This document shows positions 22,601 through 32,634 of a DNA stretch of 64,000 bases, piece by piece. The notes under the pieces are model-generated. The model did no database searches. It was not told where the DNA came from and saw only the letters and a list, made by a program, of their open reading frames with translations. Within the stretch, counting starts at the first letter, position 1, and every line of letters starts with the position of its first letter. Made by a program: the position numbers and the translations under genes. The DNA is from Cytospora piceicola (lineage: Eukaryota > Ascomycota > Sordariomycetes > Diaporthales > Cytosporaceae), in assembly GCA_023375675.1 (NCBI GenBank), contig JALQBC010000062.1, positions 1 through 64,000 of the forward strand, given 5' to 3'.

Positions 22601-23211
22601 CCTGTCGAAAGTCAATTGGGTGTGTGGAATTGCCACGAGTACATTCCTTCGGTAAGGTTATCTATGACGACGCTCTGCTCCCGGTTCTGTTTTCATTCGC
22701 TGAACTACAGCTTCAAGATGATCATCTCCTCGGCGTACCTCGGCGTGTTGCTAGCGACATTTCCATCCCGTGACCGTGTGGACTGGCTCCCTGTGGACAA
22801 GGTATCTAGCATTCTCATCGAGGTGCTTCTCGCTTGTTCAATAAAAAAAGGGCTAGAACAAGTTCCGTCCGCCAAGGTTTTCCACGTCGTTAACCATAAT
22901 GTGACTTCCTGGAGCAGCCACCTGATGCCTGCAGTTGCGGCCTTATACTCTCCACGGTCTGTGGGGGTAAAGCTTGTGCCCTTCGATACGTGGCTCGAAA
23001 CCCTGAAACAAAGCGCAGACTCGTCAACGTTGAATGTTGAAAGAACCTAGCTGTACGTCTGTTAGACTTCTATGTTAGCGTGTTAGGTGCTAACAAGATT
23101 CCGAGAGCAATGTCGTCGAAAAAGACATGGAAGATAAGCGAAACGCTTAGAAACATTGGGCCTGTGAGTGAGGAGTGGGTGAGGAAATGGATGTTATAAT
23201 GGCGAGTCTGA
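19663..23211 (+). pseudogene. NRPS-like A-T-R reductase (adenylate-forming reductase) 2
   Basis: Second carboxylic acid reductase. The ATG at 19663 (MSDLTPSQHYVPEVF) opens the A domain, with A3 YTTGSTGLPKPIIWKNG (~20370), an SNLGLTETA segment (~20860) and YLGRKDDVIVLSNGEKV (~21130). The T domain has FFKSGVDLLYVIR (~21650), where the usual GxDSL Ser is Leu, so the phosphopantetheine site may be lost. The R domain starts at LLTGSTGSLGSYILD (~21975) and contains GYGQSKLVSE (~22500). Introns: 19940-20003, 20057-20115, 20744-20798, 22230-22289 (GC-AG), 22652-22717. Five TAA/TAG codons (19816, 20590, 21020, 21377, 23197) replace Gln codons. A one-base deletion in an A-run near 23042 shifts the last ~55 residues, which remain readable to a TGA at 23209-23211. 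No Trp codon has become a stop. Confidence 0.88.
22230..22289 (+). other. GC-AG intron in NRPS-like gene 2
   Basis: The 60-bp intron starts with GCAAGT and ends with TCTAG, with CTCTAAC as branch site. Splicing it gives ...THIIHNQWPVNFN, the expected start of the reductase substrate loop, whereas reading through does not. A GT donor mutated to GC would need T-to-C, the opposite of RIP, so the GC donor is probably original. Confidence 0.75.
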
Positions 23212-24374
23212 ATAGTAGAGTGCCGAATCATGTTTTTAGTCTTAATAGAGGGTTGTATGTTTTTAATATTGTTACGATGCAAAGGAAGGAGAGAGGTAAA
23301 GCTGTATTTCCTAGGTTTTGTAAGTATTTCAGCTGAAGAGAAAGAAGGTAAGCTAAGCGTAGCTAGGTCCCTCTGATACGTGCCGTACCTTGAACATTGA
23401 ACGATAAAGGGAGGAGACCTTTTTAAGTGGTTTGCTTATTAGCAGAAATTATGGGAACCGTAGGTTCTGTATATTGGTTGTTATATTCAAATAACTATAG
23501 GGCGACGGAATCGCTAAGAACTAAGCTATGGAAGGCTAGTAGCTAGGTGTAGATCTGGGGCCTATCGTGTATAGCCGCAGAGCGTATTACTATGATTACA
23601 CATGTCACTATGCTCGCTGAGGAGCAGTAACAACCTGATAGCGCTGTTTCACTCAAGTATATTGCTGAAGAGTTGTCCTGCACAATTCTATTTAATTGTG
23701 TATCCACTGATTCGCTCAATATCAGTTTCGTCCGCTTGTAGTCCTAGCGAATTCGCAGGTGCTGGGCACTGTAAGCATACGCAAAAGCTTACGGCCAGCG
23801 GAATTTAAGATCATTGTTATGTCTGATAGACTTTGTTCTGAAACTAAATTGACGTTAGGAAAAATACGGAAATTTCTAGACGCAATAACAACAGATAACC
23901 TCTTGCCCTCTACCCTACCTATATAGCCCGAACTAGGCACCTTGCTAACTAAAGGCGCTAACATCCCCTTGCTCGAGCCCCGTAGTGCATTTGTAAACCC
24001 TTTACTCACTTAGCTGCGCAGGGAGGGCGGCTGTAGCTATACATAATGCCAGCTCCGTACTATAGCCAAGGTAACGGCATATATCGTTGAAACTAATGGA
24101 CACGTAAGTTTGCTTTCTACTTAATTTGGTATTTCTGTGATAACTACGCACCGAAGTTCTTTGTTGGTGAGGTGATCAATAAGGCAGGGAATAAGCAACA
24201 GGTCAGGTGTCTCCCCGTCCTCTACCTGAGGCAGGGCCTGTAACGAAACGCGCTCCTTTACTTTGCTACAGGATTCGCTTAAAGTAACCTACTGCGATGC
24301 AGAAAGTCGCGCTAGATCCTGGTTAACGGACGTAATATAAAGAGTTAGCGTGCGTGCAGCAGATGTGAGGACCT
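23212..24374. other. Gene-poor region right of NRPS-like gene 2
   Basis: No enzyme motif was found on either strand. Two open stretches (23602-23808 plus, 23722-24009 minus) overlap and lack recognisable features. Composition is normal to slightly AT-rich. It may be a more eroded gene that I cannot identify. Confidence 0.4.
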
Positions 24375-24779
24375 ACCTTGCAAAACAGCTTGCGTGGCTC
24401 GGTCTAGTCGATGCAACAAGTCGTCGCCATCTCCGGCGGCATTCTCGGCCTACGCGGAGGCTATCTCGTTAGCAACCCTTGCGCCCCTCATAACTTTATC
24501 GAGGTATTTTGTCTTCGTACTCTGTACCATATTTTGCAGGATCGTGTCGAGCTGCTCTGGGGCAGCGCGGCCTGAAGTAGCTAGGATAGTACAAATACTT
24601 GCGACAAGGAGCTCTGAAATCGCCTGTTCTCTCGAGCGCGTAGTTGCTAGCCTCGAGGCTGCTTGTAGAGCCGAATCATTACTGGAGTGAGGTAGGACTC
24701 CTACTAGATATTGCAGGTTTATACGACCGGAGACTGCCCTAGCTAGCCTAATTCTGTCAGCCAGTTTCTCCTATTTCGG
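24375..24779 (-). pseudogene. Unidentified helix-rich protein relic
   Basis: A minus-strand frame runs about 130 codons from PK*EKLADRIRLARAVSG (24779) through INLQYLVGVL, ISELLVASICTILATSG and LDKVMRGARVANEIASA to LLHRLDRATQAVLQ (~24390). A possible GTAGGT donor follows. Only two in-frame TAG codons occur (24771-24773 and ~24450), both at positions compatible with former Gln or Trp. The Leu/Ala/Arg periodicity looks like stacked amphipathic helices. The complementary plus-strand ORF is its shadow. A 96-codon minus-strand ORF directly upstream (24781-25071) could be its N-terminus in another frame. I do not recognise the family. Confidence 0.45.
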
Positions 24780-25364
24780 CCTAGGAGGTGGCCTGCTGGG
24801 TCGGAGCGGCTGGTCGGGGTGGTCGGAATGGTAGAAGATAATGCGAAGGTCGGAATCCATTTGGAGCTTTTAGTCTAGCTGTTGGCTGTTGATGCATATG
24901 TATGATGTTGGAAGGCTCTCCCGTCTCCGTATTGTCACACATATGCAACGTATGTGCCGACCCTTGGCTCGGTGGTATTAAGCCTGATGGATGATTTCCG
25001 TACTTAGAAAAGCTGACCGAGGTCTCTACCTGCCTCCGGTTGATGTGAGGCGACTTTGGCCTGCTGCTCAATTGCTGTCACACGTGATATGTACTCGATT
25101 GATCTGTTGTCTTGTACCCCGCTTGATCGGTATGCTAATTTCCATATTAAATATATGCCAGGGTCAATCATATAACTTGCTTATTCATACGGACCGAGGT
25201 ATTTCCGCAGGCACCCCTGCTGCCGCCCGACACCCTGCGTATTTGGACGGATTCACCTGGCCAGGCGGTACGAATTATAACTATACAAGTACTCAAGCAC
25301 GTCATCGAACTGCTCGGGAATACTCTGGAGCGACACGGACACATGTGGTTTTCAATGCCTAACC

Positions 25365-25505
25365 ATGAGGTTGCATGCACCCTGTGCTAATGTTAAGGCA
25401 GAAGTGAAGGCAGAAGTGAAGGCAGAAGTCAAGACAGAAGTCAAGACAGAAGTCAAGGCAGAAGTTAAGGCAGAGTCTACTAAAAGTCGTCTGGTCAGGG
25501 ACTAA
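25365..25505 (+). CDS. Possible 46-codon ORF with VKAE repeats
   Basis: ATG at 25365 reads through a 12-bp tandem repeat and stops at TAA 25503-25505. The product would be a short charged peptide, mostly (Val-Lys-Ala/Thr-Glu)x7. No ribosome-context or conservation evidence supports translation. It may simply be the minisatellite read in one frame or a fragment of a longer lost gene. Confidence 0.2.
   Translation: MRLHAPCANVKAEVKAEVKAEVKTEVKTEVKAEVKAESTKSRLVRD
25392..25475 (+). repeat. 12-bp minisatellite, seven units
   Basis: Seven consecutive units of GTNAAGRCAGAA, where the unit encodes V-K-A/T-E on the plus strand. Differences between units are silent GTG/GTC/GTT or Ala/Thr (GCA/ACA) changes. 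That keeps the frame and hints at past coding selection. Confidence 0.85.
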
Positions 25506-26559
25506 GTCTGCTACCACTGATAGATGTATTTCCGCTAACACCTCCGACCACACAGTCGTTATACATAATAGTAGGAAATCAGGCGCGCTGCTTCTACAGT
25601 CGTCTTGAAACGAGCATGTCTTCGTGGTGGTAGCCGTGCACAACTAGGTCGCCTAGTGCGATATGGTGACGGGCATCTCATCTGCAGACTCGGAGGGCGA
25701 GGTTCTCGCGATGTATCACGGCGACGGTGAGAAGACTTCTATAAGGTAGAAGACATTGTCGGAGCATAGCGTGCGCAGTGCGGCAAGGACCAATTTCCGA
25801 GTCCGGTTTGGGGTTGCGGAGTGCTATCAGCTCACAGCCAAGTTCTCTATCGGCTAAAGCGAGCGCATGTTTAATAGCCTGATAGTTTAAGTTAGATGCG
25901 TTAAATTACTTCCCTAATGGAGCTGCTATTGTGGTTATAGGTTCTATAATTCTCTTTGTAAGCCTTCAGGAACAGTTATTAGAAAGAGGTCTATAAATCT
26001 AGCTTAAGTTAGTAGAAAGTTCGCGATATTTAAGCACTATAACATTAGGTTAAGAGACTAACTCTGTATAGAGAGGCCAGTGGTTCCTATATAGTGAACA
26101 TAGATAAGGATGCAGAGCCAGGTCTTAAAGAGGTTTGTAAGGCGGGTTAGCCTTTAAAGGCTTTTAAGATTACAGACTGTTAAACTAAGACAGATTTATA
26201 CAGGCAAACGAGTTTATTAGTTATAAGAGGCAGAGAGAAAACTGCACGAGGTCTCGAGCCCTTATGTCCTACTATTTATATGCTATTTAAGGTTAGTAAA
26301 CGGCCTTAAGATCTCTGCTAGGAACTAAGGTAGCTGCTATATAAGTTAAATATTATAGATATTTATATCTTAGCTGTCTTAAATGTGCCTTAGCAGTGCC
26401 TTAACTATATTATCAGCCTTTCTTTATATAAAGCGCTTAAGCTAATAAGTATATATAATAAATCGCTTAAACTTATTTTTATTTCTTTAATAATCGTCTT
26501 ATTATTTTTCGTTCTAACTATATTACTAATAAGTAATACTGTTAGTTAAGCTTAAGGTA
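25506..26559. other. Transition into AT-rich DNA, no gene
   Basis: GC content falls steadily from about 25.9 kb. No coding signal, repeat boundary or RNA gene is visible apart from a few short ORFs. From ~26.3 kb the sequence has the TA-rich, CA-poor look of the mutated repeats. Confidence 0.45.
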
Positions 26560-28405
26560 CTAGAGAATAGCTGTAGAACCGCCTGCCGAAAAAGCCTTTT
26601 ATTAAAACGGATTAGAAATTTAATAACTAGATACGCCGCTTAAGCTGCTTTAAATATAATAAAGTAACGCTTAAAAAGCGTTACTTTATTATATTCTCTA
26701 TAGCTTTAAACAGCAAAACACTTACTTATTTATTAATTAACTAATTTATTATTTAATTTATTTACTTACTTATTTAATTACTTACTTACTTACTTTTAAC
26801 TTAGCTACTTATTAGTTAAGTTAATTACTAGCTAACTTACTTAAATATTTACTTACTTATTTATTTATATACTTACTTACTTACTTATTTATTTACTTAC
26901 TTACTTACTAGTTAACTTACTAACTAACTTATATACTTACTTACTTACTTATTTACTAACTTATTTACTAACTAACTAACTAACTTATTAAATAACTAAC
27001 TTATTTATTTATTTCTTTATTTATTTATTTCTTTATTTATTTCTTTATTTATTTCTTTATTTATTTCTTTATTTATTTCTTTATTTATTTCTTTATTTAT
27101 TTCTTTATTTATTTTTTTATTTATTTTTTTATTTATTTATTTATTTATTTATTTCTTTATTTATTTCTTTATTTATTTCTTTATTTATTTATTTCTTTAT
27201 TTCTTTATTTTATATTTCTTTATTTCTTTACTTATTTATTTCTTTATTTATTTATTTACTTACTTACCTACTTACTTACTTACTTACTTATATACTAGCT
27301 TTTTTATTAACTAACTAGCTTACTTACTTACTTACTTACTTAGTTTAAATTTAAAAGCTTATATAAGCCTTTAATAAAAAGAAAAAAAGAAAAGCTAAAT
27401 TTTAAGTTAAAAACCTTAAAAACTTAAAGAACTATAAGTATTACCTTTAATATTAAACTTATATTAAATACTACTATTTAATTAAATATACTATATAATA
27501 GCCTTTCTTTAAAAAGTTTTTAATTTAAATATATTTTATTATATTAAATTAAAATATAAGTATATATCTTACTTTAAGCTTAAAGTCCTTTATAAGTAGC
27601 TTTATTATATACTATATTATAAGCTTTATTTTAAGTTTTATTATAAGTTTTATAGTAAGCTTTATTATAAGTTTTAATAAACCTTTTAATAACTTAGAAA
27701 ACTAAGACTATTACCTTTAATATTAAGTTTATCTTATAAGCTATTATTTAATTAAATATACCGTTTAATAGCCTTTTCTTTATAGGTTTAGATTTTAGTA
27801 AGTGCTATTTAATTAGATTAAAACTTAAGCGTGTATTTTAGTTTAGACTTAAAGTTTTATATAAGCCTCCGGTATAACTAAAAGAAAAGGAAAGGCTAAA
27901 GTTTAAGTTAAGAACTTAAGAAACTTAAGAAACTAAAGGAATTAAACCTATTACCTTTAATATTAAGCTTACGTTAATAGCTACTATTTAATTAAATATA
28001 CTGTTTTATAGCTTTTTTTTAAAAATACTTTAAATTAAAGTAAGATTTATTTAATTAAATTAAAACTAAAGTATATATCTTAGTTCGAACTTAAGGTTTA
28101 CTATAAACGGTTTTATTATAAGCCTTATTATAATCGGCTTTATTATAACCTTTAAAGTAACTATAAATCTTTTAGTAAGTATTAAAAGGCTTTATAATTG
28201 CTAGTATATTTAACCTTAAAATAACTAAAATTACTGCTTTTAACAGCTAATTAAATCTTTTAAACAGATGTTATAGCAAATTAAAATAACTATAATTCAG
28301 AGCTAATTAAAATTAAAATTAGGTAGTATAAGTTTTAAAAGTATAACTTTCTATATACTCGCCTGCCTTATAAAATAAAAAAACATCTTTTTTAATAAAA
28401 GGTGT
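26560..28405 (+). repeat. Dispersed repeat family, copy A (expanded, RIP-mutated)
   Basis: Begins CTAGAGAATAGCTGTAGAAC, then ACCGCCTGCCGAAAAAGCC, and ends near 28405 with a CATCTTTTTTAATAAAAGG-like terminus. Copies B (42.97-44.19 kb, inverted) and C (52.1-52.9 kb) share these ends, a conserved ATAATAAAGTAACG segment, an adjoining tetranucleotide array and a core around ATTACCTTTAATATTAA. Copy A has about three tandem versions of that core (~27.4, ~27.7, ~27.95 kb) where B and C have one. It is also far more A/T-shifted than B or C. Confidence 0.75.
26745..27345 (+). repeat. TTAC/TTTA/TTTC tetranucleotide array
   Basis: About 600 bp of interrupted tetranucleotides: (ACTT)n at both ends and (TTTATTTC)n in the middle. 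Equivalent arrays occupy the same position in copies B (GTAA orientation) and C, so the array is an internal part of the repeat family. Confidence 0.9.
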
Positions 28406-29495
28406 TATATATTATAATTAATTATATAGTTTCTAATATAGTTTATTTATATATATACTATAAGTTTAAAGCTATTATAAAGCTTAATATAGTAATTTAT
28501 AATAGTAACGGTATAGTATAATAGTATATAATAAAGATAGATTCTTTATCTTTTTCTTTATATAATTAAGTACGCTTATAAACTATATATAAACCTATAA
28601 ACCTACTATAAACTCACTTTAAGTTCGCTATATAATTACTATACGTTTAACAGAAACGAGTTATTAGTAAATATATAGTAATTTTATAAATACGTTTATA
28701 GGTAGGTTCGCTATAAACCTACTTAAGAGTATATAATAATTTATTTATAAGCAAGGTAGCTTAATAGTTCTGCCGCTTTATTAAAGCAGTAAGCTTAACC
28801 GCCTACTTAATTAAGTAGTTATTTTATAACTACTTATAATAAAGAATTTAATAATAAGTTTATAATAAAGGTTCTTTACTTATTTAAATCTTTAAAACTA
28901 AAACTATATTATTTATAAAACCCTTTAAATAATATAACTAAATAAAGCGCTATATACTATATTAAGATAGTTAGCTATTAATAAACTTAAGTAAATAGTA
29001 ACTTATTATAGCTAATTATAATATATTTTACTTAATTTAATAATTTTTTACTTTTATATTTATTTTAATAATTAAAACTATTTATATTATTTAAAGGTTT
29101 ATTATTATATTATAAAAGTATAATAATACTTAGTTTATTATTTAAGAATTTATTAAACTTATTATTTACTTTCTTAATTATTTAAGTTAATACTTCTCTT
29201 AATAATAGTAATAGTAACAGGAATAGTAAATAGTAATAAAAATAGTAATAGTAACAAAAACAGTAATAGAAATAGTAATAATAATAGTAAAATAATTAAA
29301 CAATAGGTTAGTGCTTTATAAATACTAGTATTAATAGTAATGAAAATTATAAGTAAAGTTCTGCTACTTTTCTTAATATGCGTAAAGGCACTAATATCGA
29401 CCTTATCGGATGTTTATTATAAGTACTTAACCTGTTTTATCGATATACAGAGAGAAGGGACTATTAAAGCTCTTCTAGCGACATTTATAATTAGC
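28406..29495. other. AT-rich block, no gene
   Basis: Very low GC, many TA dinucleotides and short imperfect inverted stretches. Around 29.2 kb there is an imperfect AATAGTAATAGTAA trinucleotide run. No recognisable protein remains on either strand. Confidence 0.5.
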
Positions 29496-29966
29496 TTTTT
29501 GTCTATTAAGTAGCTTAACTTTATAACTCCGATCGGTTATACTGTTATTGTAATCGGTCGCACAGAGACCGACGAAGTAGGCGACGTTTTAAGAATACTG
29601 CCTATAGTTTTATTGTCTTATAAACCTTGATAATTCTAGAGCCTAATACGTAACCCCGAGTAGTAGCCGTTATTAAGGGTTTATCGAAGTTGCTTCCCGG
29701 CTTAACTTCTTAAAAAGACGATTGTCGAAGCTAGCAATATCTTTAATAAAGTTGCTATAGAAAACCGACCTTATACCACTTCGCTAGTGGTCTTAGAAAG
29801 GAAAGCGGTCTTTAGGCGCTTTTAATAATATTAACTGTTTAGAGTTAAGGATTTACTAGTATTCTTTAACAGAATCGGCACCGGGATATCTGTAAGCTAT
29901 ACTAATAACAGCGATAGCGTTAGCTAGGATATCTGCTAGTCTAGACCTTAGCGTAGTATCTTTTAA
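29496..29966 (-). pseudogene. Polyketide synthase ketosynthase (KS) N-terminal relic
   Basis: Hidden in AT-rich DNA, with no long ORF. On the minus strand one frame reads through TAA/TAG codons as the start of a fungal iterative PKS KS domain. At ~29925 IAVISIAYRYPGADSV corresponds to the family's IAVVGMACRFPGADSV. At ~29840 comes PKDRFPF, at ~29760 SFDNRLFKKLSREATSINPQQ, then RLLLGVTYQALE and VGLCATDYNNSI. Similarity ends near 29496, before the active-site Cys region, and about 20 codons of linker precede the domain. The missense changes (V to I, C to Y, F to Y) are those expected from heavy C-to-T/G-to-A mutation. Which PKS subtype it belonged to cannot be decided from this piece. Confidence 0.75.
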
Positions 29967-31689
29967 TATAATTGTACTTCGTTACTCTAAAAGAGACTTT
30001 AAGAAATTAAAAAAAGCTTAAAAGGATTAAAATTACTGTCCTTTATCTAATTTAACGTATATAGGCTGTGATAGGCCTCGAATGTTAATTCGGTTTAGTT
30101 CTAATAATTTCCTTAAGTTATTTTAAAACGATTAATAAAGATATAAACGGTAAAGATATAAAACTAAACGAGTCTTAATCTGTATAAATAGGTAAACTTT
30201 TTATAATATAAGTATAAGACTACTTTAGCCTTATAGTAATATAAATCGGGTCTATAGCATTAAGTCTTTAGTATTAGGTCTTTAGTACTTTACTTATAAG
30301 AATTAAAAACTATATTCTTAAGTTAGTTTTAGTCTTATTTTTATAAAGTTTATTATAAGACGTTAGCTTATTTTTAACTATAATAATATAACTTAACCTC
30401 TTTATATTAATAAAAGCGTTCCTTTAATCCTTATATATACTTAAGTAGTAAAACTTAAGGTAAATTATTATAGTAACTGTAAGGGCGGCTTCGGCCTTTT
30501 TTAAAAAGGAAGGAGGAAATAAAAATTAACTTTACTCTATTTAGTATTTTATATTAGCTTAGCTACCTAAGTAGGTTAAGCTACTTACTATATAAAAGGA
30601 TAAACCGGAGGTATATATAAACAGACCTTAATATATCCTTTAAAATTAAACTTATATACTTATTATACCGTTAAATATAGATTTATTAGCCTATAATATT
30701 TTTTACTTAAATTTATATAATGTTTAATAATACTAGGTTCTCGTTGTATAGCAGTCTTATTAACTGCCTAAATAGTCTCTGTTATTACGTTATCTAAAAG
30801 GCTGTGCGATACAGGCAGCTATAGAATAAGACAACCCCTTTTTATGTCTAACTTAGTCTATTCTTCCTCTCGGCTTAAATATACGATAAAACACCTTAGT
30901 AGTTTACCTTTAAGGCTCTTACTTACAATCTTATCTTCCTTTTAAAATCTAAGGATAACCTGTCGCTTAACGTACGTATTTATAGCCCCTTCTCTTTACT
31001 TACTATACTTATATTTAATCTGTAAATAGAACTTAGCTTAATTTTTAATATATATATATATATAAGGCTTTACCTCGTGCCTTGCTTTATAAGCTAAGAA
31101 TTATAACGCCTTTTACTTATTATTTAATTCCTTTCCGACCGACGCCTTACCTTTCCCTGCCTACCCCTTCCCCTCTATCCCCTTGTATCCTCCTTAGTCT
31201 TAGCCCTCCCTTTCCTTTACTATCGCTACTCTTTAAATACAGATAAATAACTATTACTACTTTTTAAATATAAATAAATACCCTTAAAGACTAAAGGAAA
31301 AAGGGAAATAAAACTAAGTAAGGAAAGGGTAAGAAAGGAAAAAGGGGAAGAATAATAAAAAGGATTACTTTCTTACTTACCTAAAAAGATAAGAAAAGGA
31401 AAAAAGATCTAAAGCAGACTTATTATATAAAAAACGGTATTATATATCTAAGTTTCCTATAATTACTAACTCAAGTTAAGATAATTAATAACGTTATAAT
31501 AACGACTGTTCGATTTCTTACTTATCGACATCGAGATCGATAGCAAGGCTAAAGAGGGAAGGTAGCTATAGCGGGAAGTTATATAATCTTTAGTTTTATA
31601 ACGGTAAAGCTGTCTTAGTATATTAAATACACGTCTAGCTTTATTACCGACCTTTTTAACTGAGTTAGGCGGTTATAGCTACTCGCTTA
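29967..31689. other. AT-rich block upstream of the KS relic
   Basis: If the KS relic had upstream domains they would lie here on the minus strand, but I cannot read any. Pyrimidine-rich and purine-rich tracts occur near 31.15-31.35 kb. No transposon ends were identified. Confidence 0.4.
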
Positions 31690-32300
31690 ATCTAAATGTC
31701 GTATAAAATAGAATTATAATTAACATTTAGAACTTTAACATCTTTATAATTAATAATAACTTTACAGTTACCGTTAGCAACGTTACAGATTTCGATAGTC
31801 TAGTATAAACTGTAAGCGACGCAGGTTAAGAGATAAGTAAGTTTACTAGCCTCGCCCTTTATTAAATTATTACCTTACCTGTTTTTTAAGTCCTTTAAAT
31901 CTATACGGTTTCCTACTAGATCTAAGTTATAGCAGCTGCTAGATCTTATTCTTACGTTAGCGTTATAGGTGTCTTTTTCGGTGGCAGGGTTAGCCGACTT
32001 TAAAGAGTGCGCGGGTTAGAACTTGATACTGTACGTAAGTCTTACGTAGCACTCTAGAATAGCGGCTTTATCGAAGCATTTAAAGACGTTAACTCTAAAA
32101 TCTTTGAAGGTATACTTAATGCCGGATATAACTTCGGCGTTGTTACTAAGGCTACCTTTTAAACCTAGCCTGCTACAAATACCGGGTCCTAATACTAAGC
32201 CGATATAGTCTTTTCCCCTAACGTTGTTATAAACTTAACTAATGCTATTAGCTTTCTATTGCCTTTACCTGCTAGTATAAGTCTGATAACGATTACTGCT
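31690..32300 (-). pseudogene. Unidentified protein relic
   Basis: From ~32300 downward, one minus-strand frame is continuous for ~200 codons apart from TAA/TAG interruptions. It reads VYNNVRGKDYIGLVLGPG, then a Cys-containing segment GIKYTFKDFRVNVFKCFDK, LECYVRLTY, SCYNLDLVGNRIDLKDLK, SKLTYLLTCVAYSLY and ICNVANGNCKV. Alternating hydrophobic and charged residues with six or more Cys suggest a folded, possibly extracellular, protein. I do not recognise the family. It is not in a position or order that fits the nearby KS relic. Confidence 0.45.
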
Positions 32301-32634
32301 GCTAGCCCTACTACTTCGGAGGTGAGTCGACAACACCACTTAGTGTAGCTTTATATCGTCCTACCGTACTACTTTACTTCTTACTAGATAATCATTCCTA
32401 TAACTAAGTAAAATACGTCGGCTGATCCAATCAACTGACCTTTTACGTTCAAGTTAGCTGTCATTTGAAAGTTGGTTTATGCTGGCACGGAAGCAGATAG
32501 GCAACAGTATGCAGCATTCTTTCCGCCGTTTACTTCCTCGATCTCCGAAGGTACAATTCCATGGACCGACCTGCCCACTAAGTCAGCCGGGGGTGCCGTC
32601 CAGATGTCAGGGCTGAGTGTGTCTTGGGCCAGCG

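Noticed and set aside
6320..23211. TAG/TAA reassigned to Gln (alternative genetic code)
   Set aside because: In plus-strand genes the stops fall on Gln, but in minus-strand genes TAG falls on Trp. One nuclear code cannot do both, and intact CAG/CAA/TGG codons coexist. Mutation explains both.
24394..24690. Plus-strand 98-codon ORF
   Set aside because: Antisense shadow of a longer minus-strand frame that continues outside it with better amino-acid periodicity.
25359..25643. Minus-strand ORF with CLDF/CLHF repeats
   Set aside because: It is the antisense of the VKAE minisatellite; the plus frame is the one with only conservative variation, and the minus product has no family.
26745..27345. CRISPR-like or centromeric repeat array
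   Set aside because: The units are 4-8 bp simple sequence repeats without spacers and belong to a dispersed element.
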